44,236 nucleotides of DNA from Bacteroidia bacterium (GCA_026391215.1 JAPLDX010000045.1:1-44236); one strand, 5' to 3'. Shown: positions 35,641-44,086, numbered from the stretch's first letter. The notes: generated by a model not told the origin, from the sequence alone. Made by a program: numbers and translations.

Positions 35641-36218
35641 ACCAGTTGCAAAATTTTACAAAAGGATTTTTCAAAGAAAATCCGATACTTGTCCTGGTGC
35701 TGGGCACCTGCCCTACCCTGGCTACTTCAACTTCTGTGCTGAATGGCATGGGAATGGGAATTGCCACTACCTTTGTCCTTATCGGATCAAATGTTGTCAT
35801 TTCCCTTCTATCGGGTGTAATACCTGATAAGGTCAGAATACCGGCTTTTGTTGTTATAATTGCCTCATTTGTAACGATTGTGGATCTGATAATGCAGGCC
35901 TATACTCCCGATCTCTATGAGACACTTGGCATTTTTATCCCGCTGATTGTTGTCAACTGCATAGTTCTCGGAAGGGCTGAGGCATATGCAAGTAAAAACA
36001 GTGTTTGGGCTTCATTTATTGATGGAGCCGGAATGGGACTGGGCTTTACGATGGCCCTTGGAATTCTGGGTGCATTCCGTGAAATTGTCGGAAGCGGCAC
36101 AATATTAGGATATAAATTTATCCAGGGCGACGGGATTCTTGTGTTTATCTTAGCACCAGGAGCATTCTGGGCGCTGGGTTACCTTATTGCTTTGATTAAC
36201 AGGATGAAAAGAACCTAA
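35637..36218 (+). CDS. rnfE: Electron transport complex subunit RnfE
   Basis: A 193-residue, six-transmembrane subunit of the RnfA/RnfE pair. Characteristic segments are PTLATSTSVLNGMGMG, IPLIVVNCIVLGRAEAYA and GAFREIVGSG. The cysteine in VVNCIVLGRAE belongs to the conserved intramembrane redox site. Starts within the rnfG stop. Confidence 0.95.
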   Translation: MNQLQNFTKGFFKENPILVLVLGTCPTLATSTSVLNGMGMGIATTFVLIGSNVVISLLSGVIPDKVRIPAFVVIIASFVTIVDLIMQAYTPDLYETLGIFIPLIVVNCIVLGRAEAYASKNSVWASFIDGAGMGLGFTMALGILGAFREIVGSGTILGYKFIQGDGILVFILAPGAFWALGYLIALINRMKRT

Positions 36219-36230
36219 AACTTAAATGAA

Positions 36231-36806
36231 ATGGAATATCTGTTAATAATTATATCTGCCGTCTTAATAAACAATGTCGTTCTGGCACAGACAATTGGAA
36301 TATGCCCATTTCTTGGCGTATCAAACAAAATTGATACTGCCCTGGGCATGTCAGGAGCTGTCGTTTTCGTGATTGTCCTTTCTACCCTCGTCACTTATCT
36401 CGTACAGATTTATATACTTAATCCCCTTGGTTTAGCTTTTATGCAGACCATTACCTTCATTCTTGTAATTGCTGCACTTGTACAGGTAGTAGAGATCGTT
36501 CTGAAAAAAATCAGCCAGCCTCTTTACCAGGCTCTCGGCATATTTCTTCCACTGATAACCACAAACTGTGCGGTTCTTGGCGTTGCCATCCTCGTTATCA
36601 AGAAAGATTATAATCTTCTTGAGGGTGTTGTATACGGTGCATCAATAGCAATCGGATTCGGACTTGCCCTGATAATTCTTGCCGGGATAAGGGAACAGCT
36701 TGAACTTGTTAATATTCCGAAAGGAATGAAAGGTGTGCCCCTGTCACTTGTCATTGCAGGGATATTAGCACTCGCCTTTATGGGATTTACCGGCATAGTC
36801 AAATAA
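36231..36806 (+). CDS. rnfA: Electron transport complex subunit RnfA
   Basis: A 191-residue, six-transmembrane subunit homologous to RnfE. Conserved parts include NNVVLAQTIGICPFLGVS and LPLITTNCAVLGVAI, again with a conserved intramembrane cysteine. It closes the operon in the Bacteroidota order B-C-D-G-E-A. Confidence 0.96.
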   Translation: MEYLLIIISAVLINNVVLAQTIGICPFLGVSNKIDTALGMSGAVVFVIVLSTLVTYLVQIYILNPLGLAFMQTITFILVIAALVQVVEIVLKKISQPLYQALGIFLPLITTNCAVLGVAILVIKKDYNLLEGVVYGASIAIGFGLALIILAGIREQLELVNIPKGMKGVPLSLVIAGILALAFMGFTGIVK

Positions 36807-36811
36807 ATAGC

Positions 36812-36819
36812 TAATTTTG
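36812..36819 (+). promoter_or_regulatory. -7 box upstream of the J-domain gene
   Basis: TAATTTTG, a perfect TAnnTTTG match, 24 bases before the J-domain start and just after rnfA, suggesting separate transcription from rnf. A TTTA lies about 22 bases upstream as a poor -33. Confidence 0.42.
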
Positions 36820-36843
36820 TCATATTACCGATTTCCGGCATAG

Positions 36844-37416
36844 ATGACATTATCGGATTACTACCAGATACTTGGATTACCTGTTGACTCTTCGGTTAAC
36901 GACATAAAAAAAGCCTACAGGCAGAAAGCACGCCTGTACCATCCTGATATCAATCCATCACCCGAAGCCAAGGATAATTTCATAATTGCCACTGAAGCCT
37001 ATGAATTCCTTATTGCCAACCACGATAGGATCAGTGTCGATGATGAATCTTACAGGCAGGTAATGGATGACTGGAGAAAATACAGGCAGGACAGGTCAAA
37101 ACAACGTGCAAGGGTGTATGCCCGTGCATCATATGTCAGGTTTAAAAAAACAAAATTCTATAAAACAACGAGAATATTAGATGGTACTACCATCATTTTC
37201 AGCCTGACAATATCGGTTTTTATGGTCATTTACACAATTTTCGGATATATATACAGGTTGCAACATCCTATTCCCGGACTGCAACAACCAACCGTATTTT
37301 TCTTTCTTATGCTGCTGGCAGTGGGAATCGGATTTGTTGTAATCTCATTAATCTATCTGAAAGCTTTTATAGAAACTTCCAAAAAACAGAAGAGAAAAAA
37401 CAGGAACATGGCATAG
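36844..37416 (+). CDS. Membrane J-domain (DnaJ-like) protein
   Basis: A 190-residue J-domain protein. The J domain is at 5-70 with HPD at 33-35 (YHPD), which stimulates DnaK. Two transmembrane segments follow (about 113-137 and 149-171), then a basic tail (KKQKRKNRN). It lacks the Gly/Phe region and zinc fingers of DnaJ, so it is a specialised membrane-anchored co-chaperone. Partner unknown. Confidence 0.88.
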   Translation: MTLSDYYQILGLPVDSSVNDIKKAYRQKARLYHPDINPSPEAKDNFIIATEAYEFLIANHDRISVDDESYRQVMDDWRKYRQDRSKQRARVYARASYVRFKKTKFYKTTRILDGTTIIFSLTISVFMVIYTIFGYIYRLQHPIPGLQQPTVFFFLMLLAVGIGFVVISLIYLKAFIETSKKQKRKNRNMA

Positions 37417-37479
37417 TTTTTGGACGATGAAGGGAGTAATCCAAACCCTTGACTTCATCAATCGCAAAATGATAAGCAT

Positions 37480-38727
37480 ATGAAAAACAATATTATAAAA
37501 GGTGTATTGATCCTCTCATCCATTTCCCTTTTATTTATTAAGTGCACTAAAGATCCTGATGACGTGTTGCCAAAAGATCCTGTCGAAATTGAACTGACAC
37601 AGAACCAGGTTGCTCTGATTGAATCGGGGAACTCATTTGCCTTTGATATTTTCAGAAATGTTGCAGAAAATGCAGGTAAATCGGAAAACATTATCATTTC
37701 TCCTCTTAGCATCTCCAGTGCTCTTTCGATGACTCTTAACGGAGCAAACGGAACAACACGTGAAGCAATGCTTAAAGTCCTGAGCATGAATGGAATCACC
37801 CCTGAAGAGATTAACAGCTCATACAAGGACCTGACGGAAGCTTTGCTTACAGTTGATAAGCGTGTTCTGATGACTATTGCCAATTCCGTATGGACGGAGG
37901 ACAGGATCACAGCCAAAAAAACATTCATAGATATTCTTACAGATTACTATAATGCTGAATCAAAGGCATTCAGCATCACAGACCCTGCTGCTCCTGATAA
38001 GATAAATGAATGGATTGAGGACAAAACCAATGGCCTGATCACGGATATGATTGACAAGCTGGAGGATAATACCGTGATGCTCATCATTAATGCAATCTAT
38101 TTCAAAGGAAAGTGGAAGCTGCAGTTCGATGAAAAGTATACCGGGCAGGAGCCTTTTTATAAACCGGGCGGGGAATCTATTGAAGTGCCGATGATGAAAC
38201 AGACTGATGATTTCAAAGTACTTGATGGTGATGGATTTATCTTAGCAGAATTCCCTTACGGACAGGGAAATTTTGTGATGGATATAATCCTGCCCGACAC
38301 CAGGGACGGAGTTGATGAACTCCTCCCGTCAGTTACAGATGCGGCATTTTCGGGATGGATAAAACAGATGGCGACAAGAGAAACAGATGTATTTATCCCT
38401 CGCTTCAAATATGGCTTTAAGAAAAAGCTAAAGGATATCCTTTCAGATATGGGTATGGGTATCGCTTTCACAGATTGGGCCGATTTTACAAATATAACTG
38501 ACTCCCCCCCATTGCTGATTAATGATGTCACACACCAGGCATTCATAGAAACAAATGAGGAAGGTACTGAGGCTGCTGCAGCAACAGTGGTTGATATAGG
38601 ACTTGTATCAATGCCATTGGAACCTTTTGTCTTTAATGCCGATCATGCATTCCTGTATATAATAAGAGAGACCTCAACAAATTCCATCATTTTTATGGGC
38701 CGGGTGACTGATCCCCTGGCTGAATAA
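37480..38727 (+). CDS. Serpin-family protease inhibitor, lipoprotein
   Basis: A full-length serpin of 415 residues. The N-terminus has a hydrophobic segment ending SLLFIKC, a relaxed lipobox with Cys22, so it is probably a surface or periplasmic lipoprotein. Serpin core motifs are present: NIIISPLSISSALSMTLNGA, NAIYFKGKW, and the C-terminal FNADHAFLYIIRE. The hinge EGTEAAAAT (361-369) has small residues, as needed for inhibitory serpins. Counting from it places the scissile bond near Val376-Ser377, which would suit elastase-like enzymes; this is inference. The product probably protects the cell against host or competitor proteases. Confidence 0.93.
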   Translation: MKNNIIKGVLILSSISLLFIKCTKDPDDVLPKDPVEIELTQNQVALIESGNSFAFDIFRNVAENAGKSENIIISPLSISSALSMTLNGANGTTREAMLKVLSMNGITPEEINSSYKDLTEALLTVDKRVLMTIANSVWTEDRITAKKTFIDILTDYYNAESKAFSITDPAAPDKINEWIEDKTNGLITDMIDKLEDNTVMLIINAIYFKGKWKLQFDEKYTGQEPFYKPGGESIEVPMMKQTDDFKVLDGDGFILAEFPYGQGNFVMDIILPDTRDGVDELLPSVTDAAFSGWIKQMATRETDVFIPRFKYGFKKKLKDILSDMGMGIAFTDWADFTNITDSPPLLINDVTHQAFIETNEEGTEAAAATVVDIGLVSMPLEPFVFNADHAFLYIIRETSTNSIIFMGRVTDPLAE

Positions 38728-38749
38728 GAAGCACTTCAAGAAAACCCTC

Positions 38750-38854
38750 TTAACCGCAAAGCACGCAAAGGTGTAGCAAAGAACGCAAAGTTAAAATAGT
38801 GATATTAATTTCTTTGCGCTCTTTGCGTAAATTTCTTTGCGCTCTTTGCGGTTA
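38750..38854. repeat. Inverted repeat built of GCAAAG units
   Basis: The left half (38750-38790) holds four GCAAAG units (TAACCGCAAAG, ACGCAAAG, GCAAAG, ACGCAAAG); the right half (38812-38854) holds four CTTTGCG units. The outer 11 bases, TAACCGCAAAG (38751-38761) and CTTTGCGGTTA (38844-38854), are exactly complementary. A run of seven T follows. It lies between the serpin and phosphoesterase genes. From memory, GCAAAG-type inverted repeats occur as dispersed copies in other Bacteroidota. It may serve as serpin terminator and may lend a -33 TTTG (38845-38848) to the next gene. Confidence 0.72.
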
Positions 38855-38865
38855 GATTTTTTTAC

Positions 38866-38873
38866 TACCTTTA
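38866..38873 (+). promoter_or_regulatory. Possible promoter for the phosphoesterase gene
   Basis: TACCTTTA matches TAnnTTTG at five of six positions and lies 20 bases before the start. TTTG at 38845-38848, inside the repeat, is 17 bases upstream, slightly short of the usual spacing. Confidence 0.3.
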
Positions 38874-38893
38874 AATGTAAATATCGTTACAAG

Positions 38894-39805
38894 ATGAAAC
38901 TGCTGATAGCTACTGCCTTAATAACCATTACCATGTCTCAGCCGGAAAAACCAGGAGATCTTAAGCCTGCTGATCAAAGCCAGAAACCTCTGTTCTCTTT
39001 CGGAATAATAACCGATGTCCATCATTGCAACTGCGAACCTGAAAATTCAAGATTCTACAGATTATCACTCCCCAGGCTCAGGGAGGCAGTTAATTCCATA
39101 AAAGCAGATTCAGCTGAGTTCCTGATCAATCTCGGAGATATGATTGACCGGGACATTGCTTCCTATGGACCTGTTCTGGATTTAATGGATTCCTCTGGTC
39201 TCAAAACCTGGTACTGCCTTGGAAATCATGATTATTCAGTTGAAACTAGATATAAAAGACGTCTGCCTGTACCTTTACCGGAAAAGACAGGATATTATTC
39301 TTTCATGCAAGATAATTTCAGATTCATTATTCTCAACGGGAATGAACTGAGCACTTATGCTTCAGGCAATAAAACATCAATAAAAGAAGCACAAGAGTAT
39401 ATTGCCGGGCTCAAAGCTGAAGGCAATGTAAATGCTGTCGATTGGAACGGAGGGATTAGTCTAAAGCAGCTCACATGGCTTAAATCACAGCTTGACGATG
39501 CTGCCGCAAAAAACGAAAAAGTATTCATAGCCTGTCATTTCCCCGCATGGCCTGAAAATGACTATAACTTACTCAATTACAAGGAGGTGCTTTCTGTTCT
39601 TGAGAATTACCAGAACGTTATTGCCTGGTTCAGCGGACATAATCATGCAGGCAATTACGGCAATTTCAATATGATACATTTTGTGACTCTGAAAGGAATG
39701 GTAGAGACTGAAAAGGCCGGTGCTTATTCCCTTGTCGAGGTCTACAGGAACAAGATCTGGATCAAAGGCTCAGGAAGGGAAAGAAGTCAGATCCTCGCAT
39801 ACTGA
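38894..39805 (+). CDS. Metallophosphoesterase, ADPRM-like (ADP-ribose/CDP-alcohol diphosphatase type)
   Basis: A calcineurin-like phosphoesterase of 303 residues with all metal motifs: DVHH, LGDMIDRD (GDxxD), LGNHD, CHFPAW and SGHNHAG (GHxH). The segments WNGGISLKQLTWLK and HFVTLKGMVETEKAGAY closely resemble the manganese-dependent ADP-ribose/CDP-alcohol diphosphatase family. I chose ATG 38894, which gives a short hydrophobic leader (KLLIATALITITMSQ); the earlier start at 38837 would lie in the GCAAAG repeat. The leader suggests export, unlike animal ADPRM. It may release phosphate or nucleosides from external dinucleotides. Confidence 0.85.
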   Translation: MKLLIATALITITMSQPEKPGDLKPADQSQKPLFSFGIITDVHHCNCEPENSRFYRLSLPRLREAVNSIKADSAEFLINLGDMIDRDIASYGPVLDLMDSSGLKTWYCLGNHDYSVETRYKRRLPVPLPEKTGYYSFMQDNFRFIILNGNELSTYASGNKTSIKEAQEYIAGLKAEGNVNAVDWNGGISLKQLTWLKSQLDDAAAKNEKVFIACHFPAWPENDYNLLNYKEVLSVLENYQNVIAWFSGHNHAGNYGNFNMIHFVTLKGMVETEKAGAYSLVEVYRNKIWIKGSGRERSQILAY

Positions 39806-39832
39806 TCCTTTAATTCCACCAACAGATAATTT

Positions 39833-41167
39833 ATGACGAAGCTGGCAAAAGAGCTCACCCTGTACGGGTTGATCATGGTAGCCATAGGCTCCTGTATAGG
39901 TTCAGGGATATTTGTCACTCCATCTCAGATTGCCGGATTAATACCTTCATCCTCACTGATCTTGCTTGTATGGGCGCTGGGAGGCATTATAGCTCTTACC
40001 GGCGCTCTAACATTCGGCGAACTTGGATCCCTGTTCCCGCAGGCTGGCGGAATATATGTCTTTCTCAGGGAAGCTTATGGAGGATGGCTCGGATTCTTGT
40101 ACGGATGGGCCTACCTTATAATAATAACATCCGGATCAATAGCCGTTCTTTCCCTGGCGTTCTCATATTATCTCAGCTCATTTATCCCCATGAACCATAC
40201 GGGAATGATGATCACCAGCATAAGTGCAATAGTCATTCTTACAATACTGAACGTATTCAGGGCAAAATTCGGAGAGATATTTTCAAATGTTTTTACAGGG
40301 CTGAAGATAGCAGGGATACTGATAATCATTATGGTTGGATTTATTTTCGGAAACAGTGACCTGTCATTTAAGAGCATGTCATTTTCAATCCCTTCAGGGG
40401 CAGGTATTTCGAATTTTGGCGTGGCGCTTACCGGTGTCCTGTTTTCATACGGCGGATGGCAGCATGCTTCTTTCCTGGCAGGGGAAACGAAAAATCCGTC
40501 AAGGAATGTCCCGGTTGCTATGATCACTGGAGCGCTGATAGTGACAGTTATATATCTCCTGGTAAATATCGGATACATGCTTCTCCTTCCGGTAGACACC
40601 ATTGTTACATCTCAGAAAGTTGCCGCTGATGCCGTTAGCACCGTTTTCCCTTCAGGGGGCCTCCTTGTTGCAGGGATAATTGCCATTAGCACAATCGGAA
40701 CTATAGGAATTTATACGCTTTCAGCTCCCCGTATCTATTATGCAATGGCAGCCGATGGACTGTTTTTCAAAAGTATTGCCTGGGTCCATCCCAGGTTTAA
40801 AACTCCTGTATATGCTATAATCCTGCAGTCGGTCTGGGCAATATTGCTCCTGTTATTCTGGGGTACGGTTGAAAACCTTATAACTTATACTGTATCTGTT
40901 GAATGGATATTTTTTACGCTGGCAGCTGCCGGAATATTCATTTTCAGGAAAAAAATGAAAAATGCTGAAAGAGCATATAAAACATTCGGGTACCCTGTCA
41001 CCCCGCTGATATTTATTGCAATTAATACCTGGTTTGTTATTAACATAATGATCAACAAGCCTTTACATATGGGAATAGGATTGATTTTCCTTCTTCTCGG
41101 TGTCCCTGTGTACTTTGTTTTCAAAAAGAAAAACCGCTTGCTGCAAGATAAATCTGAACTGACATGA
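39833..41167 (+). CDS. APC-family amino-acid permease
   Basis: A 444-residue inner-membrane transporter with about 12 hydrophobic segments. The first segment has the APC motif IGSCIGSGIFVTPSQIAG; LVWALGGIIALTGALTFGELGSLFP follows, as in the family. It resembles LAT-type amino-acid exchangers in the bacterial APC group. Its stop overlaps the start of the PLP lyase gene (ATGA), so it probably imports that enzyme's substrate. Confidence 0.92.
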   Translation: MTKLAKELTLYGLIMVAIGSCIGSGIFVTPSQIAGLIPSSSLILLVWALGGIIALTGALTFGELGSLFPQAGGIYVFLREAYGGWLGFLYGWAYLIIITSGSIAVLSLAFSYYLSSFIPMNHTGMMITSISAIVILTILNVFRAKFGEIFSNVFTGLKIAGILIIIMVGFIFGNSDLSFKSMSFSIPSGAGISNFGVALTGVLFSYGGWQHASFLAGETKNPSRNVPVAMITGALIVTVIYLLVNIGYMLLLPVDTIVTSQKVAADAVSTVFPSGGLLVAGIIAISTIGTIGIYTLSAPRIYYAMAADGLFFKSIAWVHPRFKTPVYAIILQSVWAILLLLFWGTVENLITYTVSVEWIFFTLAAAGIFIFRKKMKNAERAYKTFGYPVTPLIFIAINTWFVINIMINKPLHMGIGLIFLLLGVPVYFVFKKKNRLLQDKSELT

Positions 41168-42330
41168 AAGACATCTCTTATATTATCAACCACCTTGGGG
41201 AAGAACGCGAAAAATATTTTAATGCAGTGACCCCTCCCATATTCCAGACCAGCAACTTTGCTTTCAGAAATGTAAATGAGCTTAAGAAAGCCATTGCTGA
41301 TGAAAAGGCCAGTCACATCTATTCAAGAGGCAATAATCCTACAATTGACATTCTGTGCAAAAAGATTGCAGCCCTGGAAGATACTGAAGAGGCCCTTGCT
41401 TTCAGCAGCGGAATGGCAGCCATCTCATCAGCCATCCTGTCGTTTGTGAATTCAGGAGATCATATTGTGTGCGTCAGGAATAATTACAGCTGGACAAATT
41501 TCCTGATGACTAAATTTCTTCCGCGCTATGGCGTTAATACAACTTTTGTTGATGGGAGGCGCACAGGCAATTTCAGCAAAGCTATCAGGAAAAACACCAG
41601 GCTCATTTACCTTGAAAGCCCCAACTCTCTTACATTTGAACTTCAGGATATTGAAGCGATAGCCGGCATTGCAAAGGAAAAAGGCATTATAACGGCTATT
41701 GATAACAGTTACTCATCGCCTCTGGGGCAATCGCCGGCATCCATGGGTATTGATATAGTTCTTCATTCGGCCAGCAAGTACCTTGGTGGGCACAGCGATG
41801 TTGTAGCAGGCATGGCCTGCGGATCCTCAGAGAATATCTCCGGGATCTTCAATAATGAATATCTTGGACTGGGAGGAATTATATCACCTTTTAATGCCTG
41901 GCTCATAATCAGGGGATTAAGGACGCTGCAGGCCAGGATGGACAGGATATCTGCGACTACTGAAACTGTATTGGATTACCTTGGCAGTCATGAAATGGTT
42001 TCAGAGATACTTCATCCTCTCAGGCCTGAACATCCGCAATACAGGCTGGCTGTAAAACAGATGCTTAAACCGGCAGGCCTATTCTCTGTCAGGCTAAAAA
42101 CAAGTGATCGAAGAAAAACAGAATTATTTGTAAACAGTCTCAGACAGTTTATTATTGGTGTTTCATGGGGCGGCCATGAATCGCTTGTCTTTCCTGCAAT
42201 GTCATTTGACAAGAAAAGGACAGGAAAAGGATATACTGAAAATCTGATAAGGTTTTATATAGGACTTGACGAGCCGGAATCGCTGATAAAAGACCTGAAG
42301 CAGGCTTTCAGGAAGATGAGCCGACCTTGA
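41164..42330 (+). CDS. Cys/Met-metabolism PLP-dependent enzyme (cystathionine gamma-synthase/lyase type)
   Basis: A fold-type I PLP enzyme of the trans-sulfuration family, 388 residues. Lys205 in HSASKYLGGHSD is the PLP lysine; D180 (AIDNSYSSP) and the YSRGNNPT motif (53-60) bind cofactor and substrate. ESPNSLTFEL is typical. The usual tyrosine of GxxYGGT is at NNYSWT (Tyr108). Family members carry out gamma-synthase, gamma-lyase, beta-lyase or methionine gamma-lyase reactions, which cannot be told apart here. Coupling to the permease favours breakdown of an imported sulfur amino acid. The 3' end overlaps the convergent SiaC gene by 23 bases. Confidence 0.92.
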   Translation: MKDISYIINHLGEEREKYFNAVTPPIFQTSNFAFRNVNELKKAIADEKASHIYSRGNNPTIDILCKKIAALEDTEEALAFSSGMAAISSAILSFVNSGDHIVCVRNNYSWTNFLMTKFLPRYGVNTTFVDGRRTGNFSKAIRKNTRLIYLESPNSLTFELQDIEAIAGIAKEKGIITAIDNSYSSPLGQSPASMGIDIVLHSASKYLGGHSDVVAGMACGSSENISGIFNNEYLGLGGIISPFNAWLIIRGLRTLQARMDRISATTETVLDYLGSHEMVSEILHPLRPEHPQYRLAVKQMLKPAGLFSVRLKTSDRRKTELFVNSLRQFIIGVSWGGHESLVFPAMSFDKKRTGKGYTENLIRFYIGLDEPESLIKDLKQAFRKMSRP

Positions 42331-42691
42331 CAAAGTTGAAGGGCACATCCAGGACAACGGCAAAATATTCTCCCCTTTCAAGAATATCCTCATCACCATC
42401 CTCATAATACCAGTTGAAGATAAATTTACCGTTTTTCAGGTTGACATGCTTTAATTTTTCAAGAAGAGTTATGAATACCTTGGCGCTGGCACTGTTGAAA
42501 TATTCCAGGCTCATATCCACGCAGGTCATCTCAGCCGGATCCTCTATATAGGAAGTTATCCATTTATCAACAGGTGCAAAGAATTCAGCAACGTTCTCAT
42601 GTATTGAACGTCCGCTGATCCTAAGCCTCCCCTCAGGGCTGAATGTGATCTCAGGTGAATTCTTACCCGGTAATATTTTCAGTTCCTGCAT
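42308..42691 (-). CDS. SiaC-family (DUF1987) regulatory phosphoprotein
   Basis: A 127-residue cytoplasmic protein. The conserved family segment SPEITFSPEGRLRISGRSIHENVAEFF and the LEYFNSASAKVF site are present; in characterised SiaC proteins a Ser/Thr in that region is phosphorylated by the partner kinase SiaB and controls a diguanylate cyclase. Neither SiaB nor a cyclase is in the window. The start is the ATG at 42691. Confidence 0.87.
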   Translation of the reverse strand: MQELKILPGKNSPEITFSPEGRLRISGRSIHENVAEFFAPVDKWITSYIEDPAEMTCVDMSLEYFNSASAKVFITLLEKLKHVNLKNGKFIFNWYYEDGDEDILERGEYFAVVLDVPFNFVKVGSSS

Positions 42692-42781
42692 CCAAAAATA
42701 TTTGTTACCAATTTAATGAAATTTAGCAAATCTTCAATTAAAATCTGTCAAATTATAACATTGCTGTCCTAAACAGGCGTA

Positions 42782-43795
42782 TCAGAATCTAGCCAGGGGT
42801 GCAACATCCTGACTTGTAAATTCACCTCTGAGATATTTATAATAACCAGTAATTCCAATCATTGCAGCATTGTCAGTTGTATAATCAATTTCAGGGATGA
42901 AGAGATCCCATCTCCTTTTCTGCGCTTCCGTCGTTACTGCATCCCTCAGTTCCGAATTAGCAGATACTCCTCCTGCAATCCCGATCTGTTTTATCCCCGT
43001 TTCTTCCGATGCCTTTACAAGCTTGCCTGTAAGAATGCTTACAATTGTATGCTGGAGCGAAGCACAAAGGTCCGCCTTATTTTTCTCAATGAAGTCCGGA
43101 TCCTCTTTCAGACTGTCCCTGAGAAAATAGAGGAAGCTGGTCTTTAATCCGCTGAAGCTGAAATCGAGTCCTTTGACGTAGGGTTTCGGAAAAAAGAAAG
43201 CTTTCTCATTTCCGGAAGCTGCAAGCTTATCAATTGCAGATCCTGCCGGATATTGAAATCCCATCAGCTTGCCGCATTTGTCAAAAGCTTCGCCTGCAGC
43301 ATCATCGATTGTATTTCCAAGAACTTCCATATCCAGATGATCCTTCATTAGTATTATCCTGGTATGACCGCCGGAAACCAGCAGACACAAAAAGGGAAAT
43401 GAAGGAAGCTTTGGTTCCCTGCCTCTGACAAGTATAAAGTGTGCCAGGACATGAGCCTGGAGATGATTGACTTCAATGAGCGGAATGTCAAGTGAAAGGG
43501 CAAAGCCTTTTGCGAATGATGTGCCGACCAGTAGTGATCCGAGAAGGCCGGGACCGCGTGTAAAAGCCACGGCATTGATCTCACTGTTGCTTATTCCAGC
43601 TTTTTTTATTGCCTGATCAACGACAGGAACAATATTAGCCTGGTGAGCTCTTGAAGCAAGCTCGGGAACAACTCCCCCATACGATTTGTGAATATCCTGT
43701 CCGGCAATCAGGTTTGATAGAACATACCCATCCCTGATGACAGCTGCGGAGGTGTCGTCGCATGATGATTCTATCGCCAATATTGTAACATCCAT
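42782..43795 (-). CDS. tsaD: tRNA N6-adenosine threonylcarbamoyltransferase TsaD
   Basis: Transfers threonylcarbamoyl to A37 of tRNAs that read ANN codons, an essential modification, together with TsaB and TsaE. 337 residues, normal. The N-terminus ILAIESSCDDTSAAVI is the family signature; metal-binding histidines are in NHLQAHVLAHF. GGHTRIILM, LDFSFSGLKTSFLY and GIAGGVSANSELRDA complete the ASKHA fold. A perfect -7 box lies upstream. Confidence 0.97.
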   Translation of the reverse strand: MDVTILAIESSCDDTSAAVIRDGYVLSNLIAGQDIHKSYGGVVPELASRAHQANIVPVVDQAIKKAGISNSEINAVAFTRGPGLLGSLLVGTSFAKGFALSLDIPLIEVNHLQAHVLAHFILVRGREPKLPSFPFLCLLVSGGHTRIILMKDHLDMEVLGNTIDDAAGEAFDKCGKLMGFQYPAGSAIDKLAASGNEKAFFFPKPYVKGLDFSFSGLKTSFLYFLRDSLKEDPDFIEKNKADLCASLQHTIVSILTGKLVKASEETGIKQIGIAGGVSANSELRDAVTTEAQKRRWDLFIPEIDYTTDNAAMIGITGYYKYLRGEFTSQDVAPLARF

Positions 43796-43818
43796 TTATT
43801 CGGTGATTTTCGGCCTGA

Positions 43819-43826
43819 CAAATTTA
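43819..43826 (-). promoter_or_regulatory. -7 box upstream of tsaD
   Basis: The minus strand reads TAAATTTG, a perfect TAnnTTTG match, 23 bases before the tsaD start. No convincing -33 at the usual distance. Confidence 0.42.
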
Positions 43827-43939
43827 TCTATTTTAATTTATTATTCCTTTCTGTTTTTGTCCTGTAAGGACTGAGTCATCTCCTTGTGCAAAGTAGCTGG
43901 TCTCTGAGTTAGTGTTTATTTCTGAAAGCCGGAGAGCCT

Positions 43940-43967
43940 GTCCCGCTTAGGCGGGACTTTGAAGTCC
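43940..43967. repeat. Two overlapping, mutually exclusive hairpins
   Basis: GTCCCGC (43940-43946) pairs with GCGGGAC (43951-43957) across loop TTAG; GGACTT (43954-43959) pairs with AAGTCC (43962-43967). The two stems share GGAC and cannot form together. They lie between tsaD and the transposase, in the only gene-free stretch near 300 bases (43796-44086). Confidence 0.6.
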
Positions 43968-44030
43968 AATATCCCCGGTTACATCCGTGGTAAATTGCGA
44001 ATATTCCTTTGCGACTCTGGAGGAGTCGAA

Positions 44031-44062
44031 TTTGTTATTTCTCAGATTCTTTTGTATCTTTA
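44031..44062 (+). promoter_or_regulatory. Promoter of the transposase gene
   Basis: TTTG (44031-44034), a 20-base spacer and TATCTTTA (44055-44062, five of six matches to TAnnTTTG) fit the Bacteroidota -33/-7 arrangement; the start codon follows 24 bases later. It is the only site here with both elements at the standard spacing. Confidence 0.5.
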
Positions 44063-44086
44063 ATCCTTGTGCTAAAAGGTAATATT

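Noticed and set aside
38750..38854. Short CRISPR array
   Set aside because: The units are 6-8 bases, differ in spacing, and are arranged as an inverted repeat, not as direct repeats of 25-40 bases with unique spacers. No cas gene is present.
42693..42700. TATTTTTG on the minus strand before the SiaC gene
   Set aside because: It ends a single base before the start codon, too close to act as a -7 box for that start.
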